Of a stretch of 64,000 nucleotides of DNA, positions 33,412 through 45,985 are shown one piece after another. The notes below the pieces were generated by a model that saw nothing but the letters and a program-made list of their open reading frames with translations, was not told where the DNA came from and made no database searches. This DNA is from Galbula dea (taxonomy: Eukaryota > Chordata > Aves > Piciformes > Galbulidae). The stretch covers positions 185,989-249,988 of the forward strand of contig VWZX01007457.1 in NCBI GenBank assembly GCA_013399015.1, in the 5' to 3' direction. Each line of letters begins with the position of its first letter. Position 1 is the first letter of the stretch. Position numbers and translations under genes: made by a program.

Positions 33412-34679
33412 ATGTGATCAACCTTTTCCCTTCTCCTTTCATTCCTTATCTCCATTCCCATTACCCACCCTGTCTGCTGCTAAAAAGCAGCAGATTTGAG
33501 CCCAAGCAGCTGTCCTAACCTTGCAGATCTGAACTCCTCCCTCTGAGGACATCCCACACCTCAGGTTCCACCTCCCACAGCCACGCAGGAGGGAGAGGTT
33601 TGGCCCTCAACATGTTTATGGCTCCCACCAGCCTCCAAGTCCTCCAGCACTAAAGCACTAGCCCCCTCTGCTCCCATCTGCACATCTCTCAGGGGTGGAA
33701 GTCATCTGAAGGCTGGGTCCTGCTCCTACCTTGCCAAATTAACTCCATTGGGTAACTAATGACCCTTGGGGTTTCCTGCTGAGAGTTCTCCAGGCTCTGT
33801 GACACAGCTTACTCGTGGGGGAAGTTATCTCCTTCAGCTAAGCACATCCCCAAATCCCAGTGTTTCTGAGCTGCTTTCTTCATCTCCTCTCCACANTGTT
33901 GGTTTTTTTGCTTCTGGAGGGGTTTTTGGGTGCTCTCTGGGATGATGTTTCCAGGGGGGTTTTGGGGGGTGGGCTTTAACAGACTGATCAGTTCTTGGTT
34001 TATTCTTCAGCCTGGCTTTGGATATTCTTAAGGACCTGTACACATGCTTCAGGCTGGAGCATGTTTAGATACAAAGCACACAAGGCACCTATAAAAACCC
34101 CAAAAAACTACCCTGTAAAAGTAGAAGTTTACAGAAGTAGAACAAATACAGAGTGGCTTGACCAAGGTTAGAATCAGTACTTAAGGTACCTAGGAAAAGA
34201 AAGATAAAAAGAGATTGAAATGGCTCTTGAAAAGGGCAGATTTGGGCACAGCAGCCAGCGTGGTGGAGCGAGGAAATTGCTGCTCTCACTGTGAGTGTCA
34301 CCTTCCAAAGGCAAACTCTCAGTCCTCATTATCTAAACCCAGACAAACCTTCTCCTCCCTTCAGCAGTTTGATGCCAGCTATGAAAACTTCAGCCTCAGG
34401 ATCTCTAGCAGCTGCTGCTGAGAAGAGGGGATGTGGGGTCACAGGGGGTCTCTGGGGGTGTTTCAGGATGCAGATTGCACATCTGCAGAACACAAACACA
34501 ACCACCTTGGTCAGAGGTTTCTCTGTGAATGAAGGCCAGGGTTGGAGCTCCTGTTTACAAGTGGTTTCATCAGTGGAGGCACATCTCCACCAAGGAAGCC
34601 TGCAGAGAGCTTGCAGCCACACATTTCTCCTGGGACTGGCACTTGCTGCACACTTGCAGCTTCAGCTCACTTCTCTTCT
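33412..34679. other. Unique non-coding DNA with one ambiguous base
   Basis: Position 33896 is N. A G/T-rich tract follows at 33897-33973. No gene is recognised. Confidence 0.5.
33897..33973 (+). repeat. G/T-rich tract with quadruplex-type G runs
   Basis: G runs at 33954-33959, 33964-33969 and 33971-33973 are separated by TTTT and T. Further GGGG and GGG runs lie at 33919-33922 and 33928-33930. The single N at 33896 sits at the edge and may reflect difficulty in sequencing through the tract. Confidence 0.75.
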
Positions 34680-35230
34680 TAGAATCATAGAACCATTTCA
34701 GTTGGAAGAGAGCTTTAAAATCATCAGATCCAACCATTTCCCAGCATTGCCAGGTCACCACTAACCCATGTCCCTCAGCACCACAGCTCCAGGGCTTTGA
34801 AACCCCTCCAGGGATGGTGACTCCACCACTGCCCTGGGCAGCCTGGGCCAGGCCTTGACAACCCTTTTGGGGAAGAAATTGTTCTTCACGTCCAACCTAA
34901 ACCTCTCCTGATGTAACTTGAGGTTGTTTCCTCTTATCCTGTTGCTTGTTCCTTGGGAGAAGAGAACAACCCCCACCTGGCTCCAGCCTCCTCTCAGGGA
35001 ATTGCAGAGAGTGAGAAGGTCTCCCCTGAGCCTCCTCTTCTCCAGGCTAACCTACCCCAGTTCCCTCAGCTGCTCCTCGCAACACTTGTGCTCTAGACCC
35101 TTCCCCACCTTCCTTGTCCTTCTCTGGGCATAGTCCAGCACCTCAATGTCCTTCTGGGAGTGAAAGGCCCAAACCTGAACCCAGGACTGGACATATGGCC
35201 TCCCCAGTGCCCAGTCCAGGAGGCTCTGCC
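34680..35230 (-). mobile_element. CR1 retrotransposon, group A, 5'-truncated, well preserved
   Basis: This is one of the best group A copies: about 550 bases, without large gaps, from 'CCTGGACTGGGCACTGGGGA' (5') to the tail 'TTCTATGATTCTA'. The C-terminal ORF2 frame ends at 'GGGACATGGGTTAG' (stop on the minus strand near 34761). It serves as a local reference for group A. Confidence 0.97.
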
Positions 35231-35927
35231 CTGGAGCTGCAGTGAGAGCCAGATGTGGACACCAGAATGCAGTTGAACACAGGGGCCCTAGCTAACCAGC
35301 TGTGGCCATAACCACTGACTGACCTAGCAAAGCTGCCCTCCAGCTGACCTCACCACTGTTGACCTCAATGTCTTTACCAATACCTCAGTAAAAGAGCAGG
35401 GCAATCCATCTCTTACAGGCTGTAGGGAGAGCATCCAGCTCCACAGAGCCCCAGTGTGGTGGCAGGCAATGCTTAATGAACAGCAGTTTTGGCCTTGACC
35501 TAACAGATTTGTGTTGTTGGCTTCATCTCACCTGCTCTAAACACCTTGCTGCCCCTTCCCTCCTCTCCTGACCTTCATAATAATTCAGCTGGCTTTAGTA
35601 TTCCAAAGCAGCAAGATTCAGTTACTATCAGTCTGGCTCTCAGCAGTAGACCTCACCCATCTGCTCATGGAAATTACCTGGAGAGGTTAGAAAGCCAGGA
35701 GATGGGGCACCAGGACCCACCTCCTGCTGTCAGGCAGGATACTCTGGTGATCTTCAACCTTAATTATATGTGCACTTCATAAGGGTCTTGTTGAGGGGTG
35801 GGGGGAGTAGAAAGATGTTAAAAATTAACATACTGTGATGAATATGAAGCAGAATCCTAAAAAAGTGCTATGGAGGGAAGATCATCCAGACCACACACCA
35901 TCATGGGGCACAAAAACATACACAGTC
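35231..35927. other. Unique non-coding DNA
   Basis: No repeat or gene is recognised. Confidence 0.5.
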
Positions 35928-36122
35928 CTAGAATCTTCAACCCCATGGAGGGGTTGGAAGGGAGCTCTGGGGATCATCCAGCCCAACCCCCTGCTCCAGC
36001 AGGGTCACCCACAGCAGCTTCCCAGGGTCACCTCCAGCTGGGCTTGGGAATCTCTCCCCAGAAGGAGACTCCACAGCCTCTCTGGGCAGCCTGGGCCAGG
36101 GCTCCAACACCCTCACACCAAA
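35928..36122 (-). mobile_element. CR1 retrotransposon, group B, 3' end
   Basis: In reverse complement this runs from 'GGTGTGAGGGTGTTGGAGCC' to 'CCCCTCCATGGGGTTGAAGA' plus the tail 'TTCTAG'. It is truncated in the middle of the 'GAAGCTTGTTTGGTGTGAGG' block. The open group B frame (36200 down to 35937) crosses the 3' end. Confidence 0.94.
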
Positions 36123-36325
36123 GATGTTGTATAAGAAGTGTTCATTAACAACATTTATTCCTATAATCATTTCCCAGCTGGAAGGTGAGAGAGGCTTCAC
36201 ATGAGACTTGTCTCACACAGTTTCCTCCTCAGAAAGATCTACTGCTTTTCTTGGATCTTCAGAGAAGCACCCACTACCACCAAGGGAGGTACTGATTGCC
36301 TGAAACTGAAGCCAGTAAGATCCAC

Positions 36326-36545
36326 ATCATGACAGAGTGGTTGAGGCTGGAGTGGACCTCTAGGGTCCATCTGGTCCCACCTCCTGCCCAAGCAGGATCA
36401 CCCACAGCCAGCTACCCAGGACCATGTCCTGATGACTTTTGAGTATCTCCAAGGATGGAGACCCTCCAGGCTCCCTGAGCTGCCTTGTCCAGTGCTTCAT
36501 CACCTCACAGTGAGAAAGTGGTTCCTGAGGTGCAGACTGGCTCTA
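36326..36545 (-). mobile_element. CR1 retrotransposon, older group C, 3' end
   Basis: 'GAGGCTGGAGTGGACCTCTA' and 'CCCACCTCCTGCCCAAGCAG' mark the 3' UTR. 'GAGTATCTCCAAGGATGGAG' and 'CACCTCACAGTGAGAAAGTG' mark the ORF2 C-terminal region of an older CR1 class. It is well diverged from the A and B copies. Confidence 0.85.
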
Positions 36546-38824
36546 CCCAACTGTGGAGCTCTCTGTCTATCTCCTTCAAATGAAAATATTTCCCAAATTC
36601 CTTAGGGATGAGTCCTTGCAGGCCACTGGGAATCCCACCCATCCACCTCTAGCTGCTCCTGTTCTGGGTATAGATCTGATCAATGTGATTTCAGCAGTTA
36701 GTGCCTCTGTTCTCTTCCACAGCTGGAACTGTTGGATGGAATCATCTTTATTGGCTTGCTTTTGTCTTTTTCTGTTAGATTTGTTTTCCATAAGCTTTCT
36801 GGTCCTTCCCCACTTGCTCTGAAGATTAAACCTTTACAGAGACATTCTTTCTGGAGCTCTTCTGCTCACTCTTGTTCCTTTGGCCCATTTAGGTACTTTT
36901 AATCCATAAATGAAGCATCTTAACCCAAATATTCTATATTTTCCTAAATCATTCCTGTTATCTAGTATGAAGGGCATCAAGTCTCTCCATCACCCTGGAA
37001 GTTCATCCACCAGCTGGGCAGAAATCCTTTCCTGTAGCCACAGCAGAAAGTCCAAGGCTGTTTTCCATTTCACCTCCATCCTTTCCCACAGCTCCTGGGC
37101 TGCTCCTAAACACTTTTCCCTTTTATTTGTGACTGTGCAAAGCTGAAAGTTCACTTCTAGATCTTTCAATGAACTAATGATGTTTAGAAACATTTCTCTA
37201 CAGGTCATGTTTGCTGTAAGTTTGAAGACATCTTCATTTCTGTTGGCTTTTGGGTTGTTTCTTTAATGCCTCTGCAATTCTCAATATGTTCACTGACATT
37301 TAGACTCCAGAAAGCCAGTGGGAAAATTAGATGTGCTTTAAATTAGGGAGCACTGACCCTCTGGGTTTGAGGGGGGGGGTTGTTTTTATGCAGCAGCCAC
37401 CTTGGCTTCAGATGGTTCAGTAACTGCTGAGAGCTCAGAGCCCCATCAGCTGTGCTCCTTTTGGTGTTTGGGTCCTGATGTCCTAGGATATTCCCTCTCA
37501 GCGACATCACTAGGAAACTCCAGTTTTAAACAAGTGTTGCAACCCTAGATAGGGCAACTGCTACCCAAACTGTGGTCCCTGCCTGCCCTTCACTCTCCTG
37601 AGCAAGGAGGTTCTCAGCATCCTTGGGCAGGATGGACTCCTCCAGTGTCCCAGCCTAGCCATGCCTGTGGTGGGGTTTTTGTCTGGCTGATTTGGTCAAG
37701 CTTTGCTTAGGGGATTCTGGAGGGGTTTTTAGTTGGATTCCATTCCCCCTTCCAGGAGCTGAACCTGAAGAAGCTCCAACATCTTTCTCCTATTCCAGTA
37801 GGATTCTAGAGTCAGAAGTGTTTGGAATTGAGCATGGTTTTGGTGAATGAACATCATCCCTTGCTTCATTCTTCAGGCTGAGCTCTCCCAATTTTCCAGC
37901 CCTATTGTAGCTGACTTGGGCTTTGCCCACATGACAACCACAGAAGATGAATTCTTGAGGGAATGATAGTGAATGAACTCTGTGGACAGCTGCAGGAGTG
38001 GCAGAGCTTGGCTGAACAGGACAGTGACTGGAGCTCCAGAAACATCCCCACTTGTGAAAAAAACCAACGACCCACCAGCAAGGAAATGAAAGGGAAAAAG
38101 GTTAAAGTATCCTTAAGAGATTATTAACTTGTCCCAGTTTTACTTGTAGAGCTACAAATGCAGACCTGCAGGAGGACCTGGGCTATCAGAGCAGATGAAG
38201 CCCTATTACATTGCAGCACTGCCAGGCACAAGGCTGTTCAGCTCAGTGAACCATCAGCTCCTACAATAAATGAGCAGTTTATTGACCTTTCAGTGATTGA
38301 GACAGAACTAAAAGCCAAAAATACTCCAGCAGTGAGCAGGCAACATGGGCCATCACTCTGGAGTTTCTAGCTGGCAGTGGGAGAGCAGCTCTGAAGGTCA
38401 CTGCAGAGCTTCTTCTGCAGTCTGACATGGATTGCACTGAACTTCTGCTAAGTAACCCAAAGGTTCTGCCTTTATGCTCACTTAACTCCTCAGGCATTTT
38501 TCCTTAGGACCACATCTATCTGCTCCTCTAAGCTTTGCTGCCATACACCAGGAGTGCCAAATTTGGGGGAGGAAAAAAGAATATATGATCATTATCTTCC
38601 CACCCCAAGGGCACGTTCACACTTGCTGATTTCTGGCACTCCAGCTGTGACATCTCTGTCAAAGGGAATGGTCATAACATTAAACCTGGCCTTGCTTAAG
38701 TTCTGAGCTTTAGAAGGTGCCCAAAACAGAGTGAGGGCTATACCTGGGGACAGCACCTCTGACATTTCCATATCTTATGATGTAACAAGACAAAGGAGAA
38801 ATAGCTGCTTCTAAATATTCATAC
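36546..38824. other. Unique non-coding DNA
   Basis: A run of nine G lies at 37371-37379. No repeat or gene is recognised. Confidence 0.5.
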
Positions 38825-39190
38825 CTCACAGAATGGTTTGGGCTGGAAGGGACCTTGAAGTTCATCTAGTTTTAACACCCCAGTCATCGGCAGGGACACC
38901 TGCCACCAGACCAGGCTGCTCCAAGCTCCATCCCACCTGGCCTTGAACTCTTCCAGGGTTGGAGCATCCACAGCCTCTCTAGATAATCTGTTCCAGTGTC
39001 TCACCACCCTCACAGTGAAGAGCTTCTTGATGACATTTACTCTCAGTCTCCCCTTCTACAGTTTAAAACCCTCACTCCTCATCCTATCAGTACACTTCCT
39101 AAAAAAGTCCCTCCCCATTTTTCCTGTAGGCTCCCCTTAATTACTGGAATGCTGCTAGAAAAGTCTCACCAGAGCTTTCTCTTCCCCCAA
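38825..39190 (-). mobile_element. CR1 retrotransposon, older group C, 5'-truncated
   Basis: The tail 'CTCACAGAATGGTTTGGGCT' is followed by 'GGCAGGGACACCTGCCACCA' and 'GCATCCACAGCCTCTCTAGA'. Then come 'ACCCTCACAGTGAAGAGCTT' and the ORF2 part 'AAGTCCCTCCCCATTTTTCC'. The minus-strand frame still reads 'VVRHWNRLSREAVDAPTLEE', the usual avian CR1 ORF2 C-terminal block. Confidence 0.95.
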
Positions 39191-39394
39191 AGACCAACTC
39201 ACTTCTAAATTTATGGCATGATTTTTTGGCTCAGGATCTTGATTTCCCACCAGCTGAGTCACCCAAGCTTGAAGAGACAATATCTCCTAGTCTCTCCCTT
39301 TGCCCCAGGGAGCTACAATAAGGCTTCATAAAGCAGAAGAGCTTCTGCAGGGGATGTGCAAATCATTTCCCTCTGAAACACAGCCTAGGGGTTA

Positions 39395-39520
39395 CTGCAC
39401 TGCTCTGGGCCTGGCCAGTGCCCCAGGAGGTCTCTGCCCCTTCTGCCTTCAATCCCAATCCACGTGCTCCTAAATCCAGCTCCTGAATCCAGTTCCCACC
39501 TGGCACTGAGTCCAGTCTGG
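39395..39520 (-). mobile_element. Fragment related to an ERVL-like LTR
   Basis: Bases 39474-39511 are identical, in reverse complement, to 56754-56791 inside a plus-strand LTR remnant (38 bases). Sequence on the 3' side is looser but compatible. LTR ends are not visible and flanking similarity is weak, so the extent is approximate. Confidence 0.55.
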
Positions 39521-41209
39521 GACTTGCCCAGTGCTGCCCCAGCACCAGTGGTGACAGTGACATCCTTGCCCCCAGGGCTTGGTTCCAGCTTGGTTTGTAT
39601 CTCTTTGGATCTAGTTCATGTTATTGTTCTTCTTCCCATCCAAGCTGTTTCAGTTTTCTTTCCCAACCCAGCAGCCTCTCTCCCTTCTTCCCTTTGGGAT
39701 GGCAGAGAGGTTCATAGAGAACATCTGTCCCTGGTCTGGTGACCAAGCCAGCCCTGGCCCATGACACCCTGCAAGCAAATGATCAGCTGATCAGCAAGAT
39801 TCCCTCTAGCTGAGATACATCAACACCAGCATTCCATAGGAGCAAAGATCAAAGCCTTGTCCCCACCAGAGTGGGACACTCACAGCCTGCCACTGCCCCA
39901 GGCTGATCCTGTTGCATGGAAATGCTGCAGCCAAAGCTCTTGGCTTTGCCCCCAGCAGGGTCACCTTCCATCAGGAAGTCACAGCTTTGGTTACCAATGT
40001 CACCTCAACTTCTGTTTTCCACAACACCAACCTCTCTTGCTCCAGGATGTTTCAGGATTGCCTTCAATAGCTATGAATGCAAATTTATTCACCCAGGCTC
40101 ATTATCTCCTTCCCTGTGTTACTGCTGCCAGGGAAGCTAGAGAGACTTTCATCTCCAGGTTCCTTCTTGGGTGTTCCTTCACCAAAGGCAGCTACTTGAT
40201 CTTCCTGGGCACTTTTGGGGGTTTCATAATATATGAAAGAAATAAATTATGGTTCTATAATTATTCAAGGCTTGTTTTACATTTAGTGGAAGGCTTCCAT
40301 GCTAAGGGAAGCTGTGAGCTACCAACCTGCCTCCTCAGCCTAAAAATGGCATCAAAGCTTCCTCCCTGGAAACCCTTTAAAAGTGGCTTTGCAGAGCATT
40401 GTCAGACAGCAGATGCCCTAAGGATCCTTTCCACAACTCAAGGACTTCATCACAAGTCTTTCTGCTCCACTCCTAAAGTCCAGCAAGTCCTGGAGGCTCA
40501 CTTCCTCTATGAAATCCCATTTCCCTCTATTTGAAACTCCACTGCTCCAAACTGTGCCCTCAGAGGAGGCTCTTAACCTGTGAGGGGTTGGTTGTGTTGT
40601 GCCATTGCCAACTGGATTCATTCATCCAAGTGCTTTTCTTTCCCCCTTCCAAATACTGGGAAATATCCATGGCTTTAGCAGCTGCTACAGCAGATTCCTA
40701 AAGGAAGCACCCAGGATCTCTGAAGCTCAGGATCACACAAGATGCCACTCATGCTTCTATTAAACAGAATTTCTGAACATTATCTGCTTTTCCTAAGGGG
40801 CTGGGGAAGGTTTGAATTTTAGGTGGAGACAAGGAAGGAGGAAAACCCAAGAAGAATGGCACAGTCCTGCCCTAAACCCTCCTGAATATTGATGAAGCCA
40901 TCACAAAGGAAGCCACAGCACTAATGGGACTAGCATGATCAAATAGGGCTTCAGCTTATGACATCTTCCATCCCTCATTTAATTTTTATAGGAGTTGATG
41001 AAGATGCCTTCACTTGAATTTTATACTGTTTACTATAAAACATTATCCTGTTCCTCAAAATCTACTGAGACAGACCAACCACACGTTTGCCAGGCTGTTA
41101 AATAAAGAGTATTAAATCAACAATACCCAGGGTCCCCAAATGCAAGTCATTTCCATGTATATTGATTTTATTTCCATTTGCTGCAGTAAAAGTTTTGTCT
41201 CTAAGCAAG

Positions 41210-41258
41210 AGGGGGGAAAAAAAACCAAACAAACAAACCACCAAACAACTAAAACCCA
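41210..41258 (+). repeat. A-rich low-complexity tract
   Basis: 'GGGGGGAAAAAAAACCAAAC' followed by AAAC/AACC words. Confidence 0.8.
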
Positions 41259-44200
41259 GCTATTTTATCCAACTGCTTTGTTTTTAATTGTTACACTAAT
41301 GTTGTGCTGCAGTCACTACCCAGGGCAGACTTGACAAGGAGCTTAGAGAACTCCATCAGGGATAAAAGAAGGCTTTGGTGGATCCCTGGGCAGGAGACAG
41401 CAGGGGCAGGGCAAGGGGCAGGGGCCAAAGCACACCAAGGCTTTGCAGAAGGCTTGGGGCAGCAGCAAGGCTCATGAGGACTGCACAGCATCTCTCTGTG
41501 TGTGCTGGGCTCCAGGACACAGTTCCAGCACAGACTCTAAGCTTGCCTTTCTCCCAGCCCTCACACCCCAGGTGCCAGGAAGGGTCTGGGTCTGCCCATC
41601 ATCCCTCAGCAGCAAGTCCCCAGTCCTTCCCAGCCCCTCACCTTGGTCCAGTTAAGCCCTTCACATGTTGTGACCCCACAAGAGCATCCCTTGCCACCAG
41701 ACAAACACCTCAGTCCTTAGCTAGCAACAAAGGCAGGAGGTGAAGCAGCTGCAGGCCAGGGACTATCAGAACCAGAGCAAGCCATGGTTTCTCTGAGCAG
41801 GCAGCTTGCCCAGGCCCATGGCACAGACACTCATGCTGAGGGTTTTCACTCTGCAGATCAAATTCATCCAGTCTCATTGATCCTCTCCACAAAAACCTGT
41901 TTCTCACCTTTCTATTCACTGTTCTTGGAGCTTTTGTCCTAGTTTTTTTCCCAACTGGCTGTTCTTAGGTGCTCAGAGGTCTCCAAGGGACCTTCATTAA
42001 TACAGCTATATGCTATAGTTCCTGCTGCTTCAGTCTGGTGCTCAGTCTTCAGTAAGGATGAGGCAAATTTCAGGCTCAACAAGTTATAAATATTCCACTT
42101 CTGGCTTTGCACTGCCAAGTCACTACAGACCATTTAATTTCCCAGTACCTGAGAGCACTACTTTGAGGCTGAGGGAGACACCAAGGCATTTCTGGGCCAT
42201 ACAAAGGGATGAAAAGCTAATGCTTTGTGCAGCCTTGGGATGAACATGTCTTCCTCCTTGCAAAACCCAACCAAATGTGGTTTGAAAGGACAAGCTTGTC
42301 CAAGAGTTTGTCATGTAACCATATATAAGTGTTTGTGCTTTCCAACCATACCACCCCCTTAAAAAACATCTTGGATTCACATTTGCCCATCACCACTTAA
42401 TTCCAGAGTTATCTGTTGGCTAATGATTCCAGTTGGGGTGACCTTGGGTGACAGCTCTTTGGTATTCTCTCTGTGGAAGGGTTTGGATTAGCCTTTCTCC
42501 TCCTGCCAGCAGAACAAAGAGCTGCTCCCTTTCCCACCTATAAGCATCATTTTTGGCTCAGCTACACTGGGCTGAACCCCAGTTGCCACACAGCATAACC
42601 CAGCCAACAGAAGCTACTTTATTTGCTATTTTCCAGAAGTCTGGCATTACTGGACTCATCTGTTGTCTTTTCCAGAGTTCTCCAAGCTGATAGCTTTATC
42701 CTCCCTTCATTGTAGTGAGGACAGCCAGAGGAGGTTACAGTCACTGCTTTGGAGCACCACCAGATGATCTGTTGGTGTTAATCAACACCAAACACATACA
42801 GTGAAGGCACTGGCCAGGTCCCAGCCCCACCAATGCAGCCTGAAGTGCTCCTGCAGGTTAGCCATTGTACCTAGGGGTCCATCTGGAAAGTTTCCCCAGC
42901 ACAAACCTGCTGAACACGAGGGAGGGAGAAAGGATGCTGTAGAGATGACCTCAGGAGCTTCCCTGTCCTTCACAGCAACCTCATCTTCACCAGGCTTCTC
43001 CTTGAAGCACAAACAAGAGTGTTTCTTCAGAGGAGGGCAGAGTTTGCTCTGGGAGAGGTCTGGGTGCTCCCCCCCTGTTACTAAAGTGAGAAAGGGATTT
43101 GGGGAACTGAAGGAGCTGAGGTGCCACTGGATGAGCAGACCATGGCACAGGCACAAGTAACTCAGGTCAGCCCTGAGGAGAGCTGAGCCCCTCTGCCATA
43201 GGAGGTCCCAACAGGGACACTCCACTTCCATTTGGATTGCCACCTGAGAAGCTCAGGAGATTTGTTCTTCTCCATCATCATCTGATTCTCTGATCTCTAG
43301 GAAACAATTCCCAAGGCAGAGTTCAGGCAGAGCCCAGATGTGCTTCTGCTGCTCCTGCTCAGCCTCCAGCTCCTGTAACTGCTGAAAGCAAAGTGCAGGG
43401 CTGAGACTGATAAAAACAGAGCTTCTCAAGCAAAAGAAAAAGTGCCTGAGGAATGGATGGGTGATAAAATCACTCCTGTGCTGCTGAGTAACTGCAGCAG
43501 CTCCTGTACACTGATAAATGACAAGATTTCAGACAGTCTGACTTCACAGGCTGATCATGCCTCTGCCCAAGACAAACATCAATCAATTAGTGGATGAAAA
43601 GCCTCTGAGTATCCGTGGGAAGAACTGTTTCCCAGCAGGAGCTGCTGCTGGAGTAGCAGAACAGGGATCTCAAGCTACTCTGCAGGTTGAGCTGCACCAC
43701 TGTGGTCTGATGGTGACCACTTCACACCAGAGCTTTAGCAGCTTAGTCCTGGCACCACGCTGGCAGCACAGATTGCAAGAGGCAAGGAAGTCTCATGCAA
43801 TGCAGGGAAAAGCATCCAAGCTGTGCATGAGGAATGAAAGCACAAATACTGGAAGAGGGAACTGAGAAGCAGCTATTGAGGCCAAGAGGGTGCAAACTGC
43901 ACCATGCCCATAACCAGCTCCAGCAACCTCAGAGGAACTGGCTTGTGGGAAAGCAGCAGAGGTAAAAACCCACAGAGTCTCTATCTGTATTCTAAGCACA
44001 AACAGGTCAGGGAGGGAAAAAATGCCATAAATGAATACTTTTCTATCTCCAAAAGCCACATTTTCAAAAGACCTCTGTCTGGGAAAGAAGCAAAAGGTCT
44101 CCCTTCAGATTTAGGCTGTGCACAGAAGGAGGTCTCCACACGAGGGGATGGAGAACACACACACACATCTACCAGCTCCACTGGGAGCCCTGCTGCAGCC

Positions 44201-44697
44201 ACCACCAGCTGCTTTGGAGCAGCATCCTGGGTCAAGCAGGTCATAAACAGTAACCCACACACTGCTGCGTCCCAAAACCTTCTAAAGCTCTGCTGAATGG
44301 AAAGATCCCAAATTAATTACACAGCAGCAGCCCCTGAGCAGATCAAAGTGCCCCTTGCAAGAGCTGCTCTGGAGCCTTGCCCCAGCCCCAGCCAGCACTA
44401 GCCTTAGGAGGAGCAGGATGGAGCCTTTCAGTGTTACCTTCTTGCAAGACCTCTGTCAGGCTAGTGCATCACATTCCCTGGAAGCCACCAACCTCATAAT
44501 GAAGTAGGAGACCACAGGTTTGGTGCAGGGCTTACTGGGCAGGTTTGCTTTGAGCAAGTGGAAGCTTTGTGGTGGTTTTAGAAACTCAGATACTGCTGTG
44601 ACACATGGATGCTGCTGAACATCAATGAGGAAGGAGGTTTCAGAGAAACAAAGCTTATCTTGCAAAAATCCCTGGAGAGCCTCCCTTATCTCCACAC

Positions 44698-45099
44698 TAG
44701 AGCCACAGAATTGTTTAGGTTGGAAGAATCCAGTCCAACCCTTAACCCAGCACTGCCAGGTCACCACTAACCCATGGCCCTCAGCACCACAGCTCCAGGG
44801 CTTTGAAACCCCTCCAGGGATGGTGACTCCACCACTGCCCTGGGCTGCCTGGGCCAGGCCTTGACAGCCCTTTTGGGGAAGAAATTGTTCCTCATCTCCA
44901 ACCTAAACCTCTCCTGGCACAACCTGAGGCCATTTTCTGTTTTCCTATTGTTTGTCCCTTGGGAGAAGAGTCCAACCCCCACCTGGCTCCAGCCNCTCCT
45001 TGGATTGTTCCTCTCAGGGAATTGCAGAGAGTGAGAAGGTCTCCCCTGAGCCTCCTCTTCTCCAGGCTAACCAACCCCAGTTCCCTCAGCTGCTCCTCA
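44698..45099 (-). mobile_element. CR1 retrotransposon, group A, with small 3' deletion and insertion around an N
   Basis: The tail 'CCACAGAATTGTTTAGGTTG' loses about 18 bases of the usual 'AGAGACCTTTAAGATCATC'. The ORF2 C-terminus and stop are intact. At 44995 there is an N. Around it some 13-15 bases ('CTCCTTGGATTGTT') interrupt the usual 'CCAGCCTCCTCTCAGGGA'. It ends at 'CCCTCAGCTGCTCCTCAT'. Confidence 0.95.
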
Positions 45100-45712
45100 T
45101 TCATCATCACATTAACCTCAGAGAGTTTGTAAGCCATCAGTCAAGAAGCAGAAAGCCACCCAGGCTCCTTGATCGCAGAAGCAAAGTTGACTCAGGTACT
45201 TACAGCATCCAGCAAGACTCCCAGTGACAAGGACATGCCTGAGGCAAAAGGCTCTCTCCAGGCTCCTGTGTCTGTGTCCTTGTGCAGATGTCACCTGCTG
45301 ACCCCCTTCACCCAGCTGCCAGAGCTCTCTCCCTCTGAGCACCACTCAAAGAGCCAGTGGGCTTCAACTTCATCTAGTCCAAGACTCAACCCGGAATGAC
45401 CAAGGCTGTTTTCTGTCAAACTCATCTCACTCTACTGCAACAAACCTCACTCCAAGCTGATACCCTTGACCTCACAGTAACCCTCAGGTATTTCTAGACT
45501 CCACCCAAACCACAAACCTTCTTAAAGCCCACCTGACCTCATCAGGTCTCCTTATACCCTCACCCCACCTCCACCCTCCCCCCTTAAATTCTGCTCTAAA
45601 TATGATTCATCTGGAGCCATCTCCTCTGAGGGTTCCATTGGTGTTGAGCAGAGCTCTCCCAGGGAGAAGAACCAGGCTGATAGGCTCTGGCTGGCAGCAC
45701 ATCAGCAGCACA
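45100..45712. other. Unique non-coding DNA
   Basis: No gene is recognised. The part 45360-45600 is C-rich and poor in G on this strand. Confidence 0.5.
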
Positions 45713-45855
45713 GGTTCTATAATGTTCCTAGTTGCAAGAGACCCAGGAGGATCACAGAACCCAAATCCTGTCTGTGCATAGGACAACCCCAGAAATCACA
45801 CCATGTGCCTAAGGTTGTTGTCCAAATTCTTCCTGAGCTCTCTTGAAGGCATATC
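45713..45855 (-). mobile_element. CR1 retrotransposon, older group, 3' end
   Basis: 'TTCTATAATGTTCCTAGTTG' is the tail. 'GACAACCCCAGAAATCACAC' and 'CATGTGCCTAAGGTTGTTGT' then belong to the avian CR1 type whose 3' UTR carries 'CACACCATGTGCCT'. It differs from every other copy in the window. Confidence 0.85.
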
Positions 45856-45880
45856 AAGAAACTTTTTAACCTCTCTGTAG

Positions 45881-45985
45881 AGTCACAGCCTGGTGTGGGT
45901 GGGAAAGGACATTTCAAGGTCATCCAGCCCAAGCCCCCTGCAGTCAGCAGGGGCATCTCCAGCTGTGTCAGGTTCTTAGCTGTGA
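45881..45985 (-). mobile_element. CR1 retrotransposon, older group C, 3' end fragment
   Basis: 'AGAGTCACAGCCTGGTGTGG' then 'GGGAAAGGACATTTCAAGGT' and 'CCCCCTGCAGTCAGCAGGGG' fit an old CR1 3' UTR. It lies 25 bases from the neighbouring CR1 in the same orientation. Confidence 0.8.

Larger units (their letters stand above)
39191..44697. other. Long repeat-poor stretch
   Basis: 5.5 kb without CR1. It contains an LTR fragment near 39395-39520, an A-rich tract at 41210-41258 and a short CA run at about 44156-44168. The longest open frame of the window (39857-40534, 225 codons) lies here but has no domain-like features and is probably chance. Confidence 0.5.

Noticed and set aside
39857..40534. 225-codon plus-strand open frame, the longest in the window
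   Set aside because: There is no domain, signal peptide or repeat I recognise, the composition follows local base content, and there is no splice or promoter context. One such frame is expected by chance in 64 kb of six frames.
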